Shown: one piece after another, positions 25,382-34,799 of the stretch
How the letters are laid out: each line of letters opens with the position of its first letter
Numbering within the stretch: position 1 is the first letter of the stretch
Assembly (NCBI RefSeq): GCF_900101175.1
Contig: NZ_FNFQ01000007.1
Coordinates: 62,001-126,000 of the forward strand
DNA length: 64,000 nucleotides
From: Stenotrophomonas pavanii
GTDB taxonomy: Bacteria > Pseudomonadota > Gammaproteobacteria > Xanthomonadales > Xanthomonadaceae
Direction: 5' to 3'
Notes under the pieces: generated by a model
Databases searched by the model: none
The model's input: only the letters and a program-made list of their open reading frames with translations
What the model was told of the DNA's origin: nothing
Program-made: the position numbers and the translations under genes

Positions 25382-26560
25382 TCAGAGCACCGCGTAATTC
25401 AGCAGCGGCTTGACCGTCCCCCACTCCTTGCAGCTCGGGCACTGCCAGTGGTGGGTGCGCGCGCCGAAGCCGCAGCGGGTGCAGCGATAGGCCGGGTTGC
25501 GCACCAGCAGCTGGTCGGTGATGTGCTTGAGGTCGTGCAGGGTGGCCGTGGAATCGGCGCCCTCGGCCAGGGTCAGGTCGATCAGCGCGGACTCGCCACG
25601 CACCGACGGACGATCCTTGAGCTGGCGGCCCAGGTAGGCACGCGCCGGCGCCACGCCCTCCTGCTCTTCCATCAGGCGCGTCAGCGCCAGTACCGGGGCG
25701 ATGCCGCGGTAATGCTCGGTCATCTCCGACAGGAACGCGCGTGCGCCTGCCAGGTCGCCAACCTTGCGGTAGTTCTGCATCAAGGCCGGCAGCAGTTCCG
25801 GCAGGTATTCGGGATCGTTGCGCGCGGCGCGCTCGAAGGCGCGTACGGCCGCCTCCGGGTTGCCGGCGTCGGTCTCCAGGCGGCCCTCGATGATGCCGGC
25901 GCGCACCGACATCGCGTCGGCCTGGTAGGCCCGCGCAATCGCTGCCCTCGCCTCTTCCAGCTTGCCGGCGCCACGGAACCGCTCGGCCAGTTCGCATTCG
26001 AACTGCCCGATCAGCTTGCCCATCGGCTCGCCGGTGACATCCTCGAAACGGGTGGCGTTGTCGATCGCCTTTTCCCAGTCACGCTCGGCCTGGTAGATAC
26101 CGATCAGGTGCTTGAGCGCCTGGGGGGCGCGCTGGTCCAGCTGCGCCAGCTCGGTGAACACGGTCTCGGCACGATCCAGCAGGCCGGACTTCATGTAGTC
26201 CTCGCCCAGCGCCAGCAGAGCCTGCACGCGCTGTGCATCACTGAGGTCGTGACGGTTGACCAGGCCCTGGTGCAGGCGGATGGCACGGTCGACTTCGCCG
26301 CGGCGGCGGAACAGGTGGCCCAGCGCGACCTGGGTCTCGAAGGTTTCCTTGTCCAGCTCGGCAATGTGCAGGAACAGCTCGATGGCCTTGTCCGGCTGCT
26401 CGTTGAGCAGGTAGTTCAGGCCCCGGAAATAGGTGCTCGACAGGCGGCTGACCTGGCTGTCACCGTGGCGTTGGCCGCCGCGACGTCCGATCACCCACCC
26501 GGCCAGTGCGGCCAGCGGAACGAACAGGAAAAACCAGAACCACTCGGTGACGAAATCCAT
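25382..26560 (-). CDS. lapB: LPS assembly protein LapB (YciM)
   Basis: Inner-membrane anchored TPR protein that acts with FtsH to degrade LpxC and so balances LPS synthesis. It is 392 residues. One N-terminal helix (WFWFFLFVPLAALAGWVIG) is followed by nine or so TPR motifs (GLNYLLNEQPDKAIELFL and onward). The C-terminus is a rubredoxin-like zinc/iron site with paired CTRCGF and CPSCKEW. It follows lapA after six bases and precedes the O-antigen genes after three, so LPS quality control and O-antigen synthesis are co-transcribed. Confidence 0.95.
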   Translation of the reverse strand: MDFVTEWFWFFLFVPLAALAGWVIGRRGGQRHGDSQVSRLSSTYFRGLNYLLNEQPDKAIELFLHIAELDKETFETQVALGHLFRRRGEVDRAIRLHQGLVNRHDLSDAQRVQALLALGEDYMKSGLLDRAETVFTELAQLDQRAPQALKHLIGIYQAERDWEKAIDNATRFEDVTGEPMGKLIGQFECELAERFRGAGKLEEARAAIARAYQADAMSVRAGIIEGRLETDAGNPEAAVRAFERAARNDPEYLPELLPALMQNYRKVGDLAGARAFLSEMTEHYRGIAPVLALTRLMEEQEGVAPARAYLGRQLKDRPSVRGESALIDLTLAEGADSTATLHDLKHITDQLLVRNPAYRCTRCGFGARTHHWQCPSCKEWGTVKPLLNYAVL

Positions 26561-26566
26561 CTTCGA

Positions 26567-26851
26567 TCAACGTCCATCAAAAGATTGGTTGGAAGCGACC
26601 GGTGCCGGCGAAGCGACAGCGGACTTGTTGGCGCGGCGCAGCTGGCCGTAGAGCGGAATGACCACGCTCACCAGCACCAGCCCGGCACCGACCACCACAC
26701 CGACCAGCAGCGCGGCGATCAGGGCCACGCCCACCGAGGTGTGCAGTTGGGTAAACAGCAGGTTGATCGACATCGCGGTCATGTTGACCGCACCAATGAT
26801 CAACCCAAGGATCAGCACCGCCAGCAGGACCAGCAGACGAAAAACCTTCAT
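26567..26851 (-). CDS. lapA: LapA family small membrane protein (DUF1049)
   Basis: A 94-residue inner-membrane protein with two helices: residues about 4-22 (FRLLVLLAVLILGLIIGAVN) and about 38-65. A short periplasmic loop lies between them and a basic/Ser-rich cytosolic tail follows (LRRANKSAVASPA). The loop and second helix show the LapA pattern. In E. coli LapA is encoded immediately before LapB, as here. The contribution to LPS assembly is inferred from context. Confidence 0.9.
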   Translation of the reverse strand: MKVFRLLVLLAVLILGLIIGAVNMTAMSINLLFTQLHTSVGVALIAALLVGVVVGAGLVLVSVVIPLYGQLRRANKSAVASPAPVASNQSFDGR

Positions 26852-26928
26852 GCGACAGCTCCAGTGGCAGGAGTCCGTAGCTTATCCGACTCGCGGCTGG
26901 ATTCGCACGCGGTGGCGCGACGGCAGGC

Positions 26929-27234
26929 TCAGGCCGGATCGGCGTCCAGCGGCAGCACGCTGCTGACCCGCTCGCGCAGTTCCTTGCCCGGCTTGAAATG
27001 GGGGACATGCTTGCCCGGCAGGGCAACCGATTCGCCGGTCTTCGGGTTGCGGCCCAGGCGCGGCGGACGATAGTGCAGCGAGAAGCTGCCAAAACCACGG
27101 ATTTCGATGCGATCCCCGGCGGACAGCGATCCGCCCATCATTTCCAGCAACGACTTCACCGCCAGATCGACATCATCGGCCTTCAGGTGCGCCTGCCGGC
27201 GCGCAAGGATTTCGATCAGTTCGGATTTGGTCAT
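26929..27234 (-). CDS. ihfB: Integration host factor beta subunit
   Basis: A 101-residue nucleoid-associated DNA-bending protein, the partner of IhfA. The HU/IHF fold is clear. [20 protein letters not shown] carries the beta arm, followed by the [10 protein letters not shown] tip that intercalates at the bend. The C-terminal [16 protein letters not shown] closes the fold. I prefer ATG 27234 (MTKSELIE) over the adjacent GTG one codon earlier. It lies between rpsA and lapA, the conserved gammaproteobacterial order. Confidence 0.96.
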
Positions 27235-27267
27235 CACCGGCTCACATCAGGGGCATCTCAGCCTGAA

Positions 27268-27293
27268 ACGGCCCGGGCAGAAGCCCGGGCCGT
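27268..27293 (-). terminator. Hairpin after rpsA
   Basis: Arms ACGGCCCGGGC and its complement around an AGAA loop, 30 bases past the rpsA stop, followed on the minus strand by TTTCAG. It probably gives partial termination or protects the rpsA message 3' end, letting some transcription continue into ihfB. Confidence 0.6.
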
Positions 27294-27322
27294 CCAGGAA
27301 ACAACAAACAGCCTAAGGCCGA

Positions 27323-29008
27323 TTACTCGGACTTGTTGCCGTTCAGCTGCGCACGCAGCAGCGCGCCCAGCTGGGTGGTGCCGCTGGAAGCCGAAGAGGA
27401 CTGGTATTCCTCCAGCACTTCGCGCATTTCCGCGTCGTCCTTGGCCTTGATCGACAGCTGCAGGGTACGGCCCTTGCGGTCCATGCCCACGAACTTGGCT
27501 TCGATCTTGTCGCCGACCTTCAGGTGCTGGGTGGCGTCGTCAACGCGCTCGTTGGCGATGTCGCGGGCCGAGACGTAACCTTCGATGCCGTCAGCCAGCT
27601 CGATGATCGCGCCCTTGGCGTCGACTTCCTTCACCACGCCTTCGACCTTGGAGCCCTTCGGATTGGCGGCCATGTACTGGCCGAACGGATCCTGCTCCAG
27701 CTGCTTCACGCCCAGGGAGATGCGCTCGCGCTCCGGATCGACAGCCAGGACGACGGCATCCAGGGTATCGCCCTTCTTGAAGTTGCGAACGACGTCTTCG
27801 CCGGTGGTGTTCCAGCTGATGTCGGACAGGTGGACCAGGCCGTCGATGCCGCCGTCCAGGCCGATGAAGATGCCGAAGTCGGTGATCGACTTGATCTGGC
27901 CCGACACCTTGTCACCCTTCTTGTGGGTGGCAGCGAAGGTTTCCCACGGATTGGCGGCAACCTGCTTCATGCCCAGCGAGATACGGCGACGCTCTTCATC
28001 GACGTCCAGCACCATCACTTCGACTTCGTCACCCACCTGCACAACCTTGGACGGGTTGACGTTCTTGTTGGTCCAGTCCATCTCGGAGACGTGCACCAGG
28101 CCTTCGACGCCCGGCTCGATCTCAACGAACGCACCGTAATCGGTGACGTTGGAGACCTTGCCGAAGACGCGGCTGTTGGCCGGGTAACGACGGCCGATGT
28201 TGTCCCACGGATCCTCGCCCAGCTGCTTCAGGCCCAGCGAAACGCGGTTGCGCTCGCGGTCGAACTTCAGCACGCGGACGTCCAGCTCGTCGCCGACGTT
28301 CACGACTTCCGACGGGTGACGCACGCGCTTCCACGCCATGTCGGTGATGTGCAGCAGGCCGTCGATACCGCCCAGGTCCACGAACGCGCCGTAATCGGTC
28401 AGGTTCTTGACGACACCCTTCAGGATCGCGCCTTCCTGCAGCTTGTCCATCAGCTGCTCGCGCTCTTCCGAGTGCTCGCTTTCGACGACAGCGCGGCGCG
28501 AGACCACGACGTTGTTACGCTTGCGGTCCAGCTTGATGAGCTTGAACTCGAGTTCCTTGCCTTCCAGGTAGGCCGGATCGCGCACCGGGCGCACATCGAC
28601 CAGGGAACCCGGCAGGAAGGCGCGGACATCCTTGATGTCCACGGTGAAACCACCCTTGACTTTGCCGCTGATGCGGCCGGTGATGGTTTCGTTCTTTTCC
28701 AACGCTTCTTCCAGCTCGTCCCACACCATCGCGCGCTTGGCCTTCTCGCGCGACAGGACGGTTTCGCCGAAGCCGTTCTCGATCGAGTCGAGGGCGACCT
28801 TGACGATGTCGCCTTCGGCGACGTCGATTTCGCCAGCGTCGTTACGGAACTGTTCGATCGGCACGATGCCTTCGGACTTCAGGCCAGCGTTGATCACCAC
28901 GACGTCGCCGCGGACTTCAACAACGGTACCGCTGACGATGGCGCCCGGCTTCAGCTTGGCCAGGTTGGCCTGGCTGGCTTCAAACAGTTCGGCAAATGAT
29001 TCGGTCAT
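27323..29008 (-). CDS. rpsA: 30S ribosomal protein S1
   Basis: A 561-residue mRNA-binding protein of the small subunit with six S1 domains. Domains 1-2 bind the ribosome, and the last four share near-repeats such as [37 protein letters not shown] and [22 protein letters not shown] 29008 gives the family N-terminus [10 protein letters not shown]; a longer frame upstream has no family match. The 198-base leader probably contains autoregulatory structure, as S1 represses its own translation. The neighbours cmk and ihfB are the standard ones. Confidence 0.97.
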   Translation of the reverse strand: MTESFAELFEASQANLAKLKPGAIVSGTVVEVRGDVVVINAGLKSEGIVPIEQFRNDAGEIDVAEGDIVKVALDSIENGFGETVLSREKAKRAMVWDELEEALEKNETITGRISGKVKGGFTVDIKDVRAFLPGSLVDVRPVRDPAYLEGKELEFKLIKLDRKRNNVVVSRRAVVESEHSEEREQLMDKLQEGAILKGVVKNLTDYGAFVDLGGIDGLLHITDMAWKRVRHPSEVVNVGDELDVRVLKFDRERNRVSLGLKQLGEDPWDNIGRRYPANSRVFGKVSNVTDYGAFVEIEPGVEGLVHVSEMDWTNKNVNPSKVVQVGDEVEVMVLDVDEERRRISLGMKQVAANPWETFAATHKKGDKVSGQIKSITDFGIFIGLDGGIDGLVHLSDISWNTTGEDVVRNFKKGDTLDAVVLAVDPERERISLGVKQLEQDPFGQYMAANPKGSKVEGVVKEVDAKGAIIELADGIEGYVSARDIANERVDDATQHLKVGDKIEAKFVGMDRKGRTLQLSIKAKDDAEMREVLEEYQSSSASSGTTQLGALLRAQLNGNKSE

Positions 29009-29206
29009 TAGATTTACTCTGTTGGACACATGGGTCGGTGGCGTCCCCTTCAGGGGAATGGCGACCGCCCGCCTGTTGGTCGACCCCGGAAACGCAGGTC
29101 GTGTGTAGTAGGAAAACCGCCACGCATCATTGCGCGACGGAGCGGGTACAGCATTGCTATGCGCGACCACCGCCGATGCTGCTGGCAGTGCTCCCGCGCG
29201 AACGGA

Positions 29207-29884
29207 TCAGGCAGCCGGAACCGGAAGCAGATCCATCACTCGGGCAACGACATCATCGATGCCGATGCCTGTGGTGTCGATGAGGACAGCATCGTCTGCC
29301 GGCTTCAGGGGCGCCACGGTACGCTGGGCATCACGGGCGTCGCGGGCCATGATCTCGCGCAGGAGGTCATCAAAGTTAACAGAAACCCCCTTGTCTTTCA
29401 ACTGCTTATGCCGGCGCTCGGCGCGCTCCTCGGCACTGGCGGTCAGGAAGACCTTGTAGGAGGCGTCCGGGAAGATCACCGTGCCCATGTCACGGCCGTC
29501 GGCGACCAGGCCGGGCAGCTCCCTGAATGCGCGCTGGCGCTCCTTCAGGGCGGCCCGGACCTCCGGAATGGCCGCAATCGCCGAGGCCAGCGCGCCGGTG
29601 GTCTCCAGGCGCAGCTCGTCGGTGGCGTCGGTGCCATTGACCATGACCCGCATGGCATCGCCCTGCTCGACAAACTGGACGTGGGTGTCGAAGGTGCAGC
29701 GGACCAGCGCCGAGGCATCGGAGGTGTCGATGTCGGCCCAGCTCGCGGCCACGCCCACCGCCCGGTACAGCGCGCCCGAATCCAGGTAATGCCAGCCCAT
29801 CCTGCGCGCGATGATGCGGCTGATGGTACCCTTGCCGGCCCCGGATGGGCCGTCGATGGTCAGGACGGGAGCGAGTGGATTCAT
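29207..29884 (-). CDS. cmk: Cytidylate kinase
   Basis: A 225-residue kinase that phosphorylates CMP and dCMP using ATP, needed for CDP recycling from mRNA and phospholipid turnover. The N-terminal P-loop is GPSGAGKGT, followed by [12 protein letters not shown] for the NMP site, [12 protein letters not shown] and the C-terminal [14 protein letters not shown]. The start at 29884 is the standard [13 protein letters not shown]. It is first in the cmk-rpsA-ihfB-lapAB run. The roughly 200-base gap before 30082 is the divergent promoter region with rpmJ. Confidence 0.95.
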   Translation of the reverse strand: MNPLAPVLTIDGPSGAGKGTISRIIARRMGWHYLDSGALYRAVGVAASWADIDTSDASALVRCTFDTHVQFVEQGDAMRVMVNGTDATDELRLETTGALASAIAAIPEVRAALKERQRAFRELPGLVADGRDMGTVIFPDASYKVFLTASAEERAERRHKQLKDKGVSVNFDDLLREIMARDARDAQRTVAPLKPADDAVLIDTTGIGIDDVVARVMDLLPVPAA

Positions 29885-30081
29885 GGGGGTCCCAGAGCGT
29901 GTGAAGAGGCCATTCTAGCCCCTGCCAGACGCCCCGAGCGGGATCTTTTGTGCAACCACTTGAAACCATGAGGAAAAGCCCGGTAGAATGGCGGGCTTGA
30001 ACGAGCGTCAACTGCCGATTGTCTTTCGCATATCGCGGCCACGCTCCACCCGAACAACTACTGTTTACGCCGAGGTATGCC

Positions 30082-30207
30082 ATGAAAGTCCTGTCCTCCC
30101 TGAAGTCGGCGAAGGCCCGTCACCGTGACTGCAAGGTCGTGCGTCGTCGTGGCAAGATCTTCGTCATCTGCAAGTCGAACCCGCGTTTCAAGGCGCGTCA
30201 GCGCTAA
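30082..30207 (+). CDS. rpmJ: Ribosomal protein L36, C-minus type
   Basis: A 41-residue basic protein, [17 protein letters not shown] with [12 protein letters not shown] at the end, matching the YkgO-like L36 paralogue rather than the zinc-ribbon form. Zinc-binding L36 has C-x2-C then C and H; here only two cysteines remain, so the site cannot be complete. Such forms replace the zinc version on ribosomes when zinc is scarce. A Zur-type operator is not evident in the upstream gap, where I see only AT-poor sequence. ATG 30082 follows an AGG-like site (GAGGTATGCC). A terminator follows 54 bases later. Confidence 0.92.
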   Translation: MKVLSSLKSAKARHRDCKVVRRRGKIFVICKSNPRFKARQR

Positions 30208-30261
30208 GCCTCACAGCCTCCTGGCTGCGGCGGGCCCTACGCGGGGCCGACCCGATGCAAG

Positions 30262-30284
30262 AAACCGCCTTCGGGCGGTTTTTT
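30262..30284 (+). terminator. rpmJ terminator
   Basis: AAACCGCC-TTCG-GGCGGTTTTTT: a stable tetraloop hairpin with a run of six Ts on the plus strand, 54 bases after the rpmJ stop. Confidence 0.93.
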
Positions 30285-30352
30285 GTTTATGCGGCTTTTT
30301 CCTGCCGTTTTTGCTGTAATCGCCTTTCTTGACCACTGGGGAGTAGATCGAG

Positions 30353-30682
30353 ATGAAGCGTTACCTGTCCGCCCTGGCCGTGATGGCCACCCTGGCCGCC
30401 GCCACACCGGCACTGGCCGATACCCTGCTTGTCGACCGTGCCCGCGAGAAGCCGGCCGGCGCCCTGCCCGTGCGCGGCCAGAGCATGCAGCAGGTGCAGG
30501 CGCAGTTCGGCGCGCCCAGCGAGCAGCTGCAGCCGCGCGGCGGGCAGAAGCGGCAATGGCCGACCATCAACCGCTGGGTGTACCCGCAGTTCACCGTCTA
30601 CTTCGAGAAGCAGAAGGTGATCGACGTGGTGGCCAACCAGGCGGACCCGAACGAAATCGGCCCGAAACCGCCGATCCGTTGA
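30353..30682 (+). CDS. Small exported protein, BamE/SmpA-like segment
   Basis: A 109-residue protein with a clear signal peptide cleaved after ALA near residue 22 (MATLAAATPALA). The mature part has GQSMQQVQAQFGAPSEQ, the short helix-turn pattern shared with SmpA/OmlA (BamE) proteins, then a beta-rich end with FTVYFEKQKVIDVV. No lipobox cysteine is present, so it is probably soluble in the periplasm. It stands alone between rpmJ and the agmatine genes. Function is unknown; the BamE link is structural resemblance only. Confidence 0.75.
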   Translation: MKRYLSALAVMATLAAATPALADTLLVDRAREKPAGALPVRGQSMQQVQAQFGAPSEQLQPRGGQKRQWPTINRWVYPQFTVYFEKQKVIDVVANQADPNEIGPKPPIR

Positions 30683-30721
30683 TCCCCTTACCCGCCGTGG
30701 GCGGGCCTGTGTAGCGAGACC

Positions 30722-31759
30722 ATGAACCAGACCCTTCGTTTTCCTGCCGAGTGGGAAGCCCAGAGCGGCGTCCTGATTGCCTGGCCCACCGCCGACACCG
30801 ACTGGGCCGACCGCCTGGGCCAGGTGGAAGAGACCTACATCGCCCTGGTCGCGGCCATCACCCGCTTCCAGCCGGTGCTGATCTGCGTGGCCGACGACGA
30901 TGTGGAGACCTATGCCGAAATGCGGCTGCGTTCCAACCGCATCGACATGGACAAGGTCCACTTCACCACGGCCGCCTACGACGATACCTGGCTGCGCGAC
31001 TCCGGCCCGATCACCCTGCGCCGCGCCGACGGCGGTTTCCAGCTGCTGGACTTCCGCTTCACCGGCTGGGGCGGCAAGTTCGACGCCACCCTGGATGACC
31101 AGCTGGTGGGCGTACTCGACCAGGCCGGCGTGTTCAACGATGCGCCGGTGCGCAGCATTCCGTTCGCGCTGGAAGGCGGCGGCATCGAGACCGACGGCGA
31201 AGGCACCTTGCTGACCACCTGGAAGTGCCTGCACGAACGCCACCCGGACCGTGACCGCGCCAGCCTGAGCGCCGACCTCGCCGACTGGCTGCAGCAGGAC
31301 CGCGTGCTGTGGCTGGACCACGGCTACCTGGAAGGCGACGACACCGACGCGCACATCGACACCCTCGCCCGCTTCGCCTCGACCGACAGCATCGTCTACC
31401 AGGCCTGCGACGACGAGAGCGACTCGCACTACGCCGAACTGCAGGCGATGGGCAACGAGCTGGCTGCACTGCGTACCAAGGATGGCCAGCCATACCGCCT
31501 GTTCCCGCTGCCGTGGGCCCGGCCGGTGATCGACGAAGGCCGTCGCCTGGCGGCATCGTACGCCAACTACCTGATCGTCAATGGCGCGGTACTGATGCCG
31601 GCCTATGGCGACCCGGCCGACGACCTGGCCCGCGACGTGCTGGCGCAGGCCTACCCGGGCCGCGAGATCGTGCAGGTGCCCTGCCGCTCGCTGATCTGGC
31701 AGAACGGCAGCCTGCACTGCATCACCATGCAGCTGCCGGAAGGGCTGTTGAAGGCCTGA
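30722..31759 (+). CDS. aguA: Agmatine deiminase
   Basis: Hydrolyses agmatine to N-carbamoylputrescine and ammonia, the first step of the plant/bacterial-type route from arginine to putrescine. It is 345 residues. Guanidine-modifying fold residues are visible: D93 in WLRDSGP, E151-GGG-x-E, H211 in DDTDAHIDTLARF and nucleophile C333 in NGSLHCITMQ. The start ATG at 30722 begins MNQTLRFPAEWE, the usual N-terminus. aguB lies 162 bases downstream, beyond a REP doublet that may separate the two on the mRNA. Confidence 0.95.
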   Translation: MNQTLRFPAEWEAQSGVLIAWPTADTDWADRLGQVEETYIALVAAITRFQPVLICVADDDVETYAEMRLRSNRIDMDKVHFTTAAYDDTWLRDSGPITLRRADGGFQLLDFRFTGWGGKFDATLDDQLVGVLDQAGVFNDAPVRSIPFALEGGGIETDGEGTLLTTWKCLHERHPDRDRASLSADLADWLQQDRVLWLDHGYLEGDDTDAHIDTLARFASTDSIVYQACDDESDSHYAELQAMGNELAALRTKDGQPYRLFPLPWARPVIDEGRRLAASYANYLIVNGAVLMPAYGDPADDLARDVLAQAYPGREIVQVPCRSLIWQNGSLHCITMQLPEGLLKA

Positions 31760-31765
31760 GAAAAG

Positions 31766-31841
31766 GTCGTGCCGGCCGCTGGCCGGCAATCAGGCAATGC
31801 CTGATGGATTGACGGGGATGCCGGCCAGCGGCCGGCACGAC
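31766..31841. repeat. REP doublet, GTCG leader
   Basis: Forward element with GTCG then TGCCGGCC arms, and reverse element ending CGAC. Both use the GTCG variant also seen in array unit 3 (6319). It lies seven bases after aguA and about 80 before aguB, inside the probable operon. Confidence 0.85.
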
Positions 31842-31921
31842 CATCACCCATTCAGCGCGCGACACGCCGCCGCCGCCCATCCGCGCTAACATGCAGGTTT
31901 TCCCCCGCAGGAACGCCCCGC

Positions 31922-32809
31922 ATGAACTCGCGCAGCCCCCTTACCGTCGCCCTGATCCAGGAGCGCAACCACGGTGACGCCGCCGCCAACCTGGCGGTGA
32001 TCGAAGCACGCGTGGCCGAGGCGGCTGCGCAGGGTGCCAAGCTGGTGCTGCTGCAGGAACTGCACAACGGTCCGTACTTCTGCCAGCACGAGTCGGTGGA
32101 TGAGTTCGACCTGGCCGAGCCGATTCCGGGCCCGAGCACCGAGCGCCTGGGCGCGCTGGCGAAGAAGCATGGCGTGGTGCTGGTCGGCTCGCTGTTCGAG
32201 CGCCGCGCTGCCGGCCTGTACCACAACACCGCCGTGGTGTTCGAGAAGGACGGTACGCTGCTTGGCAAGTACCGCAAGATGCATATCCCGGACGACCCGG
32301 GCTTCTACGAGAAGTTCTACTTCACCCCGGGCGACATCGGCTTCAAGCCGATCGATACCTCGGTGGGCCGCCTGGGCGTGCTGGTGTGCTGGGACCAGTG
32401 GTACCCGGAAGCAGCGCGGCTGATGGCGCTGGCCGGCGCCGAGCTGCTGCTGTACCCGACTGCGATCGGCTGGGACCCGGACGATGTGCAGGACGAGAAG
32501 ACCCGCCAGCGCGACGCCTGGGTACTGAGCCACCGCGGCCATGCCGTGGCCAATGGCCTGCCGGTGCTGAGCTGCAACCGCGTCGGCCATGAGGCTTCGC
32601 CGCTGGGTGCTTCGGGCATCCAGTTCTGGGGCAACAGCCACGTGCTGGGCCCGCAGGGCGAATTCCTGGCCGAGGCCGGTACCGAGGCCACCGTACTGCT
32701 GTGCGACGTCGACCTGCAGCGCAGCGAGCACGTGCGCCGCATCTGGCCGTTCCTGCGTGATCGCCGCATCGATGCCTACGGCGACCTGCTCAAGCGCTAC
32801 ATCGACTGA
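31922..32809 (+). CDS. aguB: N-carbamoylputrescine amidase
   Basis: Nitrilase-superfamily enzyme that completes putrescine synthesis by removing carbamoyl as CO2 and NH3. It is 295 residues. The Glu-Lys-Cys triad is E46 (LLQELHNGPYF), K119 (GKYRKMHIP) and C156 (LVCWDQWYPE). Pairing with aguA gives arginine decarboxylase product disposal, so a speA gene is expected elsewhere. Two genes of uncertain connection follow within 14 bases and an overlap. Confidence 0.95.
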   Translation: MNSRSPLTVALIQERNHGDAAANLAVIEARVAEAAAQGAKLVLLQELHNGPYFCQHESVDEFDLAEPIPGPSTERLGALAKKHGVVLVGSLFERRAAGLYHNTAVVFEKDGTLLGKYRKMHIPDDPGFYEKFYFTPGDIGFKPIDTSVGRLGVLVCWDQWYPEAARLMALAGAELLLYPTAIGWDPDDVQDEKTRQRDAWVLSHRGHAVANGLPVLSCNRVGHEASPLGASGIQFWGNSHVLGPQGEFLAEAGTEATVLLCDVDLQRSEHVRRIWPFLRDRRIDAYGDLLKRYID

Positions 32810-32823
32810 GCCGGAGCCCGCGC

Positions 32824-33354
32824 ATGGCCGTCCTCATCCGTGATGCCGGCCCTGCCGACATCAATGCGATCACCGCGATCTACGCGGTGGAAGTGACCGA
32901 CTTCGTCAACACCTACGAGTACGAGATCCCGGACGCGACCGAGATGCTGCGCCGCATGCGCGACATCGTCGATCGCGGCTTCCCCTACCTGGTCGCCGAG
33001 ATCGATGGCCAGGTGGCCGGCTATGCCTACGCCAATACCTACCGCACCCGCGTGGCCTACCAGTGGACCGTGGAGAACTCGGTCTACGTCGATGCCCGCT
33101 TCCAGGGCAAGGGCGTCGGCACCGGCCTGCTGCAGGCGCTGATCGATGCCTGCGTGGCGCGTGGCTACCGGCAGATGGTGGCGGTGATCGGCGAACCGAC
33201 CAACACCGCTTCAATCAAGCTGCACGAACGCTTCGGCTTCGAGCTGGTGGGCGTGTTCCGTGGCCTCGGCCGCAAGCATGGCCGCTGGCTGGATACCGTG
33301 CAGATGCAGCGCGCGCTCGGCGACGGCGCCGACACCGCACCTTCCAATGAATGA
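32824..33354 (+). CDS. GNAT acetyltransferase, phosphinothricin/methionine-sulfone type
   Basis: A 176-residue GNAT N-acetyltransferase. The start MAVLIRDAGPADINAITAIYA and the acetyl-CoA loop around FQGKGVGTGLLQALIDACVARGYRQM are typical of the Pat/Bar/MnaT branch, which acetylates the amino group of phosphinothricin or methionine sulfoximine and related toxic amino-acid analogues. The neighbouring polyamine genes also allow a polyamine substrate, which sequence does not settle. It follows aguB after 14 bases and overlaps the next gene. Confidence 0.85.
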   Translation: MAVLIRDAGPADINAITAIYAVEVTDFVNTYEYEIPDATEMLRRMRDIVDRGFPYLVAEIDGQVAGYAYANTYRTRVAYQWTVENSVYVDARFQGKGVGTGLLQALIDACVARGYRQMVAVIGEPTNTASIKLHERFGFELVGVFRGLGRKHGRWLDTVQMQRALGDGADTAPSNE

Positions 33355-34579
33355 ACCCATGACCGAAACCCTTCCCGAGACCGGTGACGACCTGTTCGCC
33401 GGCCAGCCGGTGCGCGTTGTCGAACGCGACGGCGTGCGTTACACCCTGCTGGGCACCGCCCACGTTTCACGCGCCAGCGTCGAGGCCGTGGAAAAAGCCA
33501 TCGACAGCGGCCGCTTCGATGCAGTGGCTGTCGAGCTGGACCCGCAGCGCCTGCAGGCGCTGAGCGACCCGGACACGCTGGCCAAGCTTGATCTGGTCGA
33601 AGTGATCCGCAAGGGCCGCGTGGCCCTGTTTGCGGCCAACCTGGCGCTGTCCGCCTACCAGCGCCGCCTGGCCGAACAGCTCGACATCGAACCCGGTGCC
33701 GAGCTGAAGCGTGCGGTGGAGCTGGCCCGCGAGCGCAACCTGCCGGTGCACCTGATCGACCGCGAGGTCGGCCTGACCTTCCGTCGTGCGTCGCAACGGC
33801 TGGGCTTCTTCGGCAAGCTGAAGCTGGTTGCCGGGCTGGGCGCGGGCCTGTTCTCGTCGGAAGAAGTGGGCGAGAACGAGATCGAGAAGCTCAAGCAGGG
33901 CGACATGCTGGAGTCGAGCTTTGGTGAGTTCGCCAGCGAGAGCCCGGCGCTGTACGAAACCATCATCGGCGAGCGCGACCGCTACATGGCCACGCGCCTG
34001 CGCGAGGAACACACCCCGCAGCAGCGTGAAGTGCTGGCGGTGGTCGGTGCCGGCCATCTTGCGGGTCTCGCGCGCTACCTGGAAACCGACACCGAGGCCC
34101 CGGCACCGCTGCGCGCCGAGCTGGAGGCGGTGCCGAAGAAGCGCAACATTCCGTGGTTCACGCTCGGCATCCTGGCCATCGTGGCGACCGGCATCGGCGT
34201 GGGCTTCTACCGCGGCGGCCTGGGCGTGGGCACCGAACTGCTGGCGACCTGGGCGATGTACACCGGCGGCCTGGCGGGCCTGGGCTGCCTGCTGGCCGGC
34301 GGCCATCCGCTGAGCATCCTCACCGCGATCGCGGTGGCCCCGTTCAAGCCGTTCCGCCTGAGCATCCCGACCGGCGCCTTCTCGGCGCTGGTGGAAGCAC
34401 GGCTGCGCAAGCCGGCCTACGAGGACTTCCTGAAGCTGCGCGACGATGCGCAGAGCCTGAAGGGCTGGTACCGCAACCGCGTCACCCGCGTGGTCCTGAC
34501 CTTCATGCTGACCAACATCGGCAGCATGCTCGGCCTGTGGCTGACCACGTTCAAGGTGTGGGGCAAGGTGGCAGGCTGA
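33347..34579 (+). CDS. TraB/PrgY-like membrane protein
   Basis: A protein of about 410 residues with a soluble TraB/GumN-like domain of about 250 residues, including the conserved LLGTAHVSRASVEAVEKAI and a late VVGAGHLAGLARYL, followed by a C-terminal region with four predicted helices (IPWFTLGILAIVATGIGVGF and onward). PrgY/TraB of enterococcal plasmids lowers pheromone signalling, probably as a membrane protease-like factor; bacterial chromosomal relatives are uncharacterised. The start may be ATG 33347, which overlaps the acetyltransferase stop, or ATG 33359 four codons later. No substrate can be named. Confidence 0.82.
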   Translation: MNEPMTETLPETGDDLFAGQPVRVVERDGVRYTLLGTAHVSRASVEAVEKAIDSGRFDAVAVELDPQRLQALSDPDTLAKLDLVEVIRKGRVALFAANLALSAYQRRLAEQLDIEPGAELKRAVELARERNLPVHLIDREVGLTFRRASQRLGFFGKLKLVAGLGAGLFSSEEVGENEIEKLKQGDMLESSFGEFASESPALYETIIGERDRYMATRLREEHTPQQREVLAVVGAGHLAGLARYLETDTEAPAPLRAELEAVPKKRNIPWFTLGILAIVATGIGVGFYRGGLGVGTELLATWAMYTGGLAGLGCLLAGGHPLSILTAIAVAPFKPFRLSIPTGAFSALVEARLRKPAYEDFLKLRDDAQSLKGWYRNRVTRVVLTFMLTNIGSMLGLWLTTFKVWGKVAG

Positions 34580-34585
34580 TGGTTC

Positions 34586-34634
34586 CGCCGGGCATGGCCC
34601 GGCGCTACCGGTAGGTGCCAACCTTGGTTGGCAC
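34586..34634. repeat. Two GTAG-type REPs head to head
   Basis: CGCCGGGC-ATG-GCCCGGCG followed by CTAC (34586-34608), two bases, then GTAG followed by GTGCCAACC-TT-GGTTGGCAC (34611-34634). Two different arm subfamilies share one leader junction. It follows the TraB-like gene. Confidence 0.85.
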
Positions 34635-34742
34635 TGTGCTTCAGGTCGCGAAGATCAGCCGGGCTTTGCTATGCCTTAACCCCTGCTCGGCCGACGCCGC
34701 GATGCAGTGATGGGTAACGCCGCGCCATGCCCGGCAAAAAAA

Positions 34743-34776
34743 GGGGGAGGCCGCCCCACTACGACCGGCCTCCCCC
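34743..34776 (-). terminator. RND operon terminator
   Basis: Eleven-base arms GGGGGAGGCCG/CGGCCTCCCCC around a 12-base loop, followed on the minus strand by seven Ts (complement of 34736-34742). It ends the three-gene efflux operon. Confidence 0.92.
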
Positions 34777-34799
34777 ACACCACAACACGTTGTCGCGCA

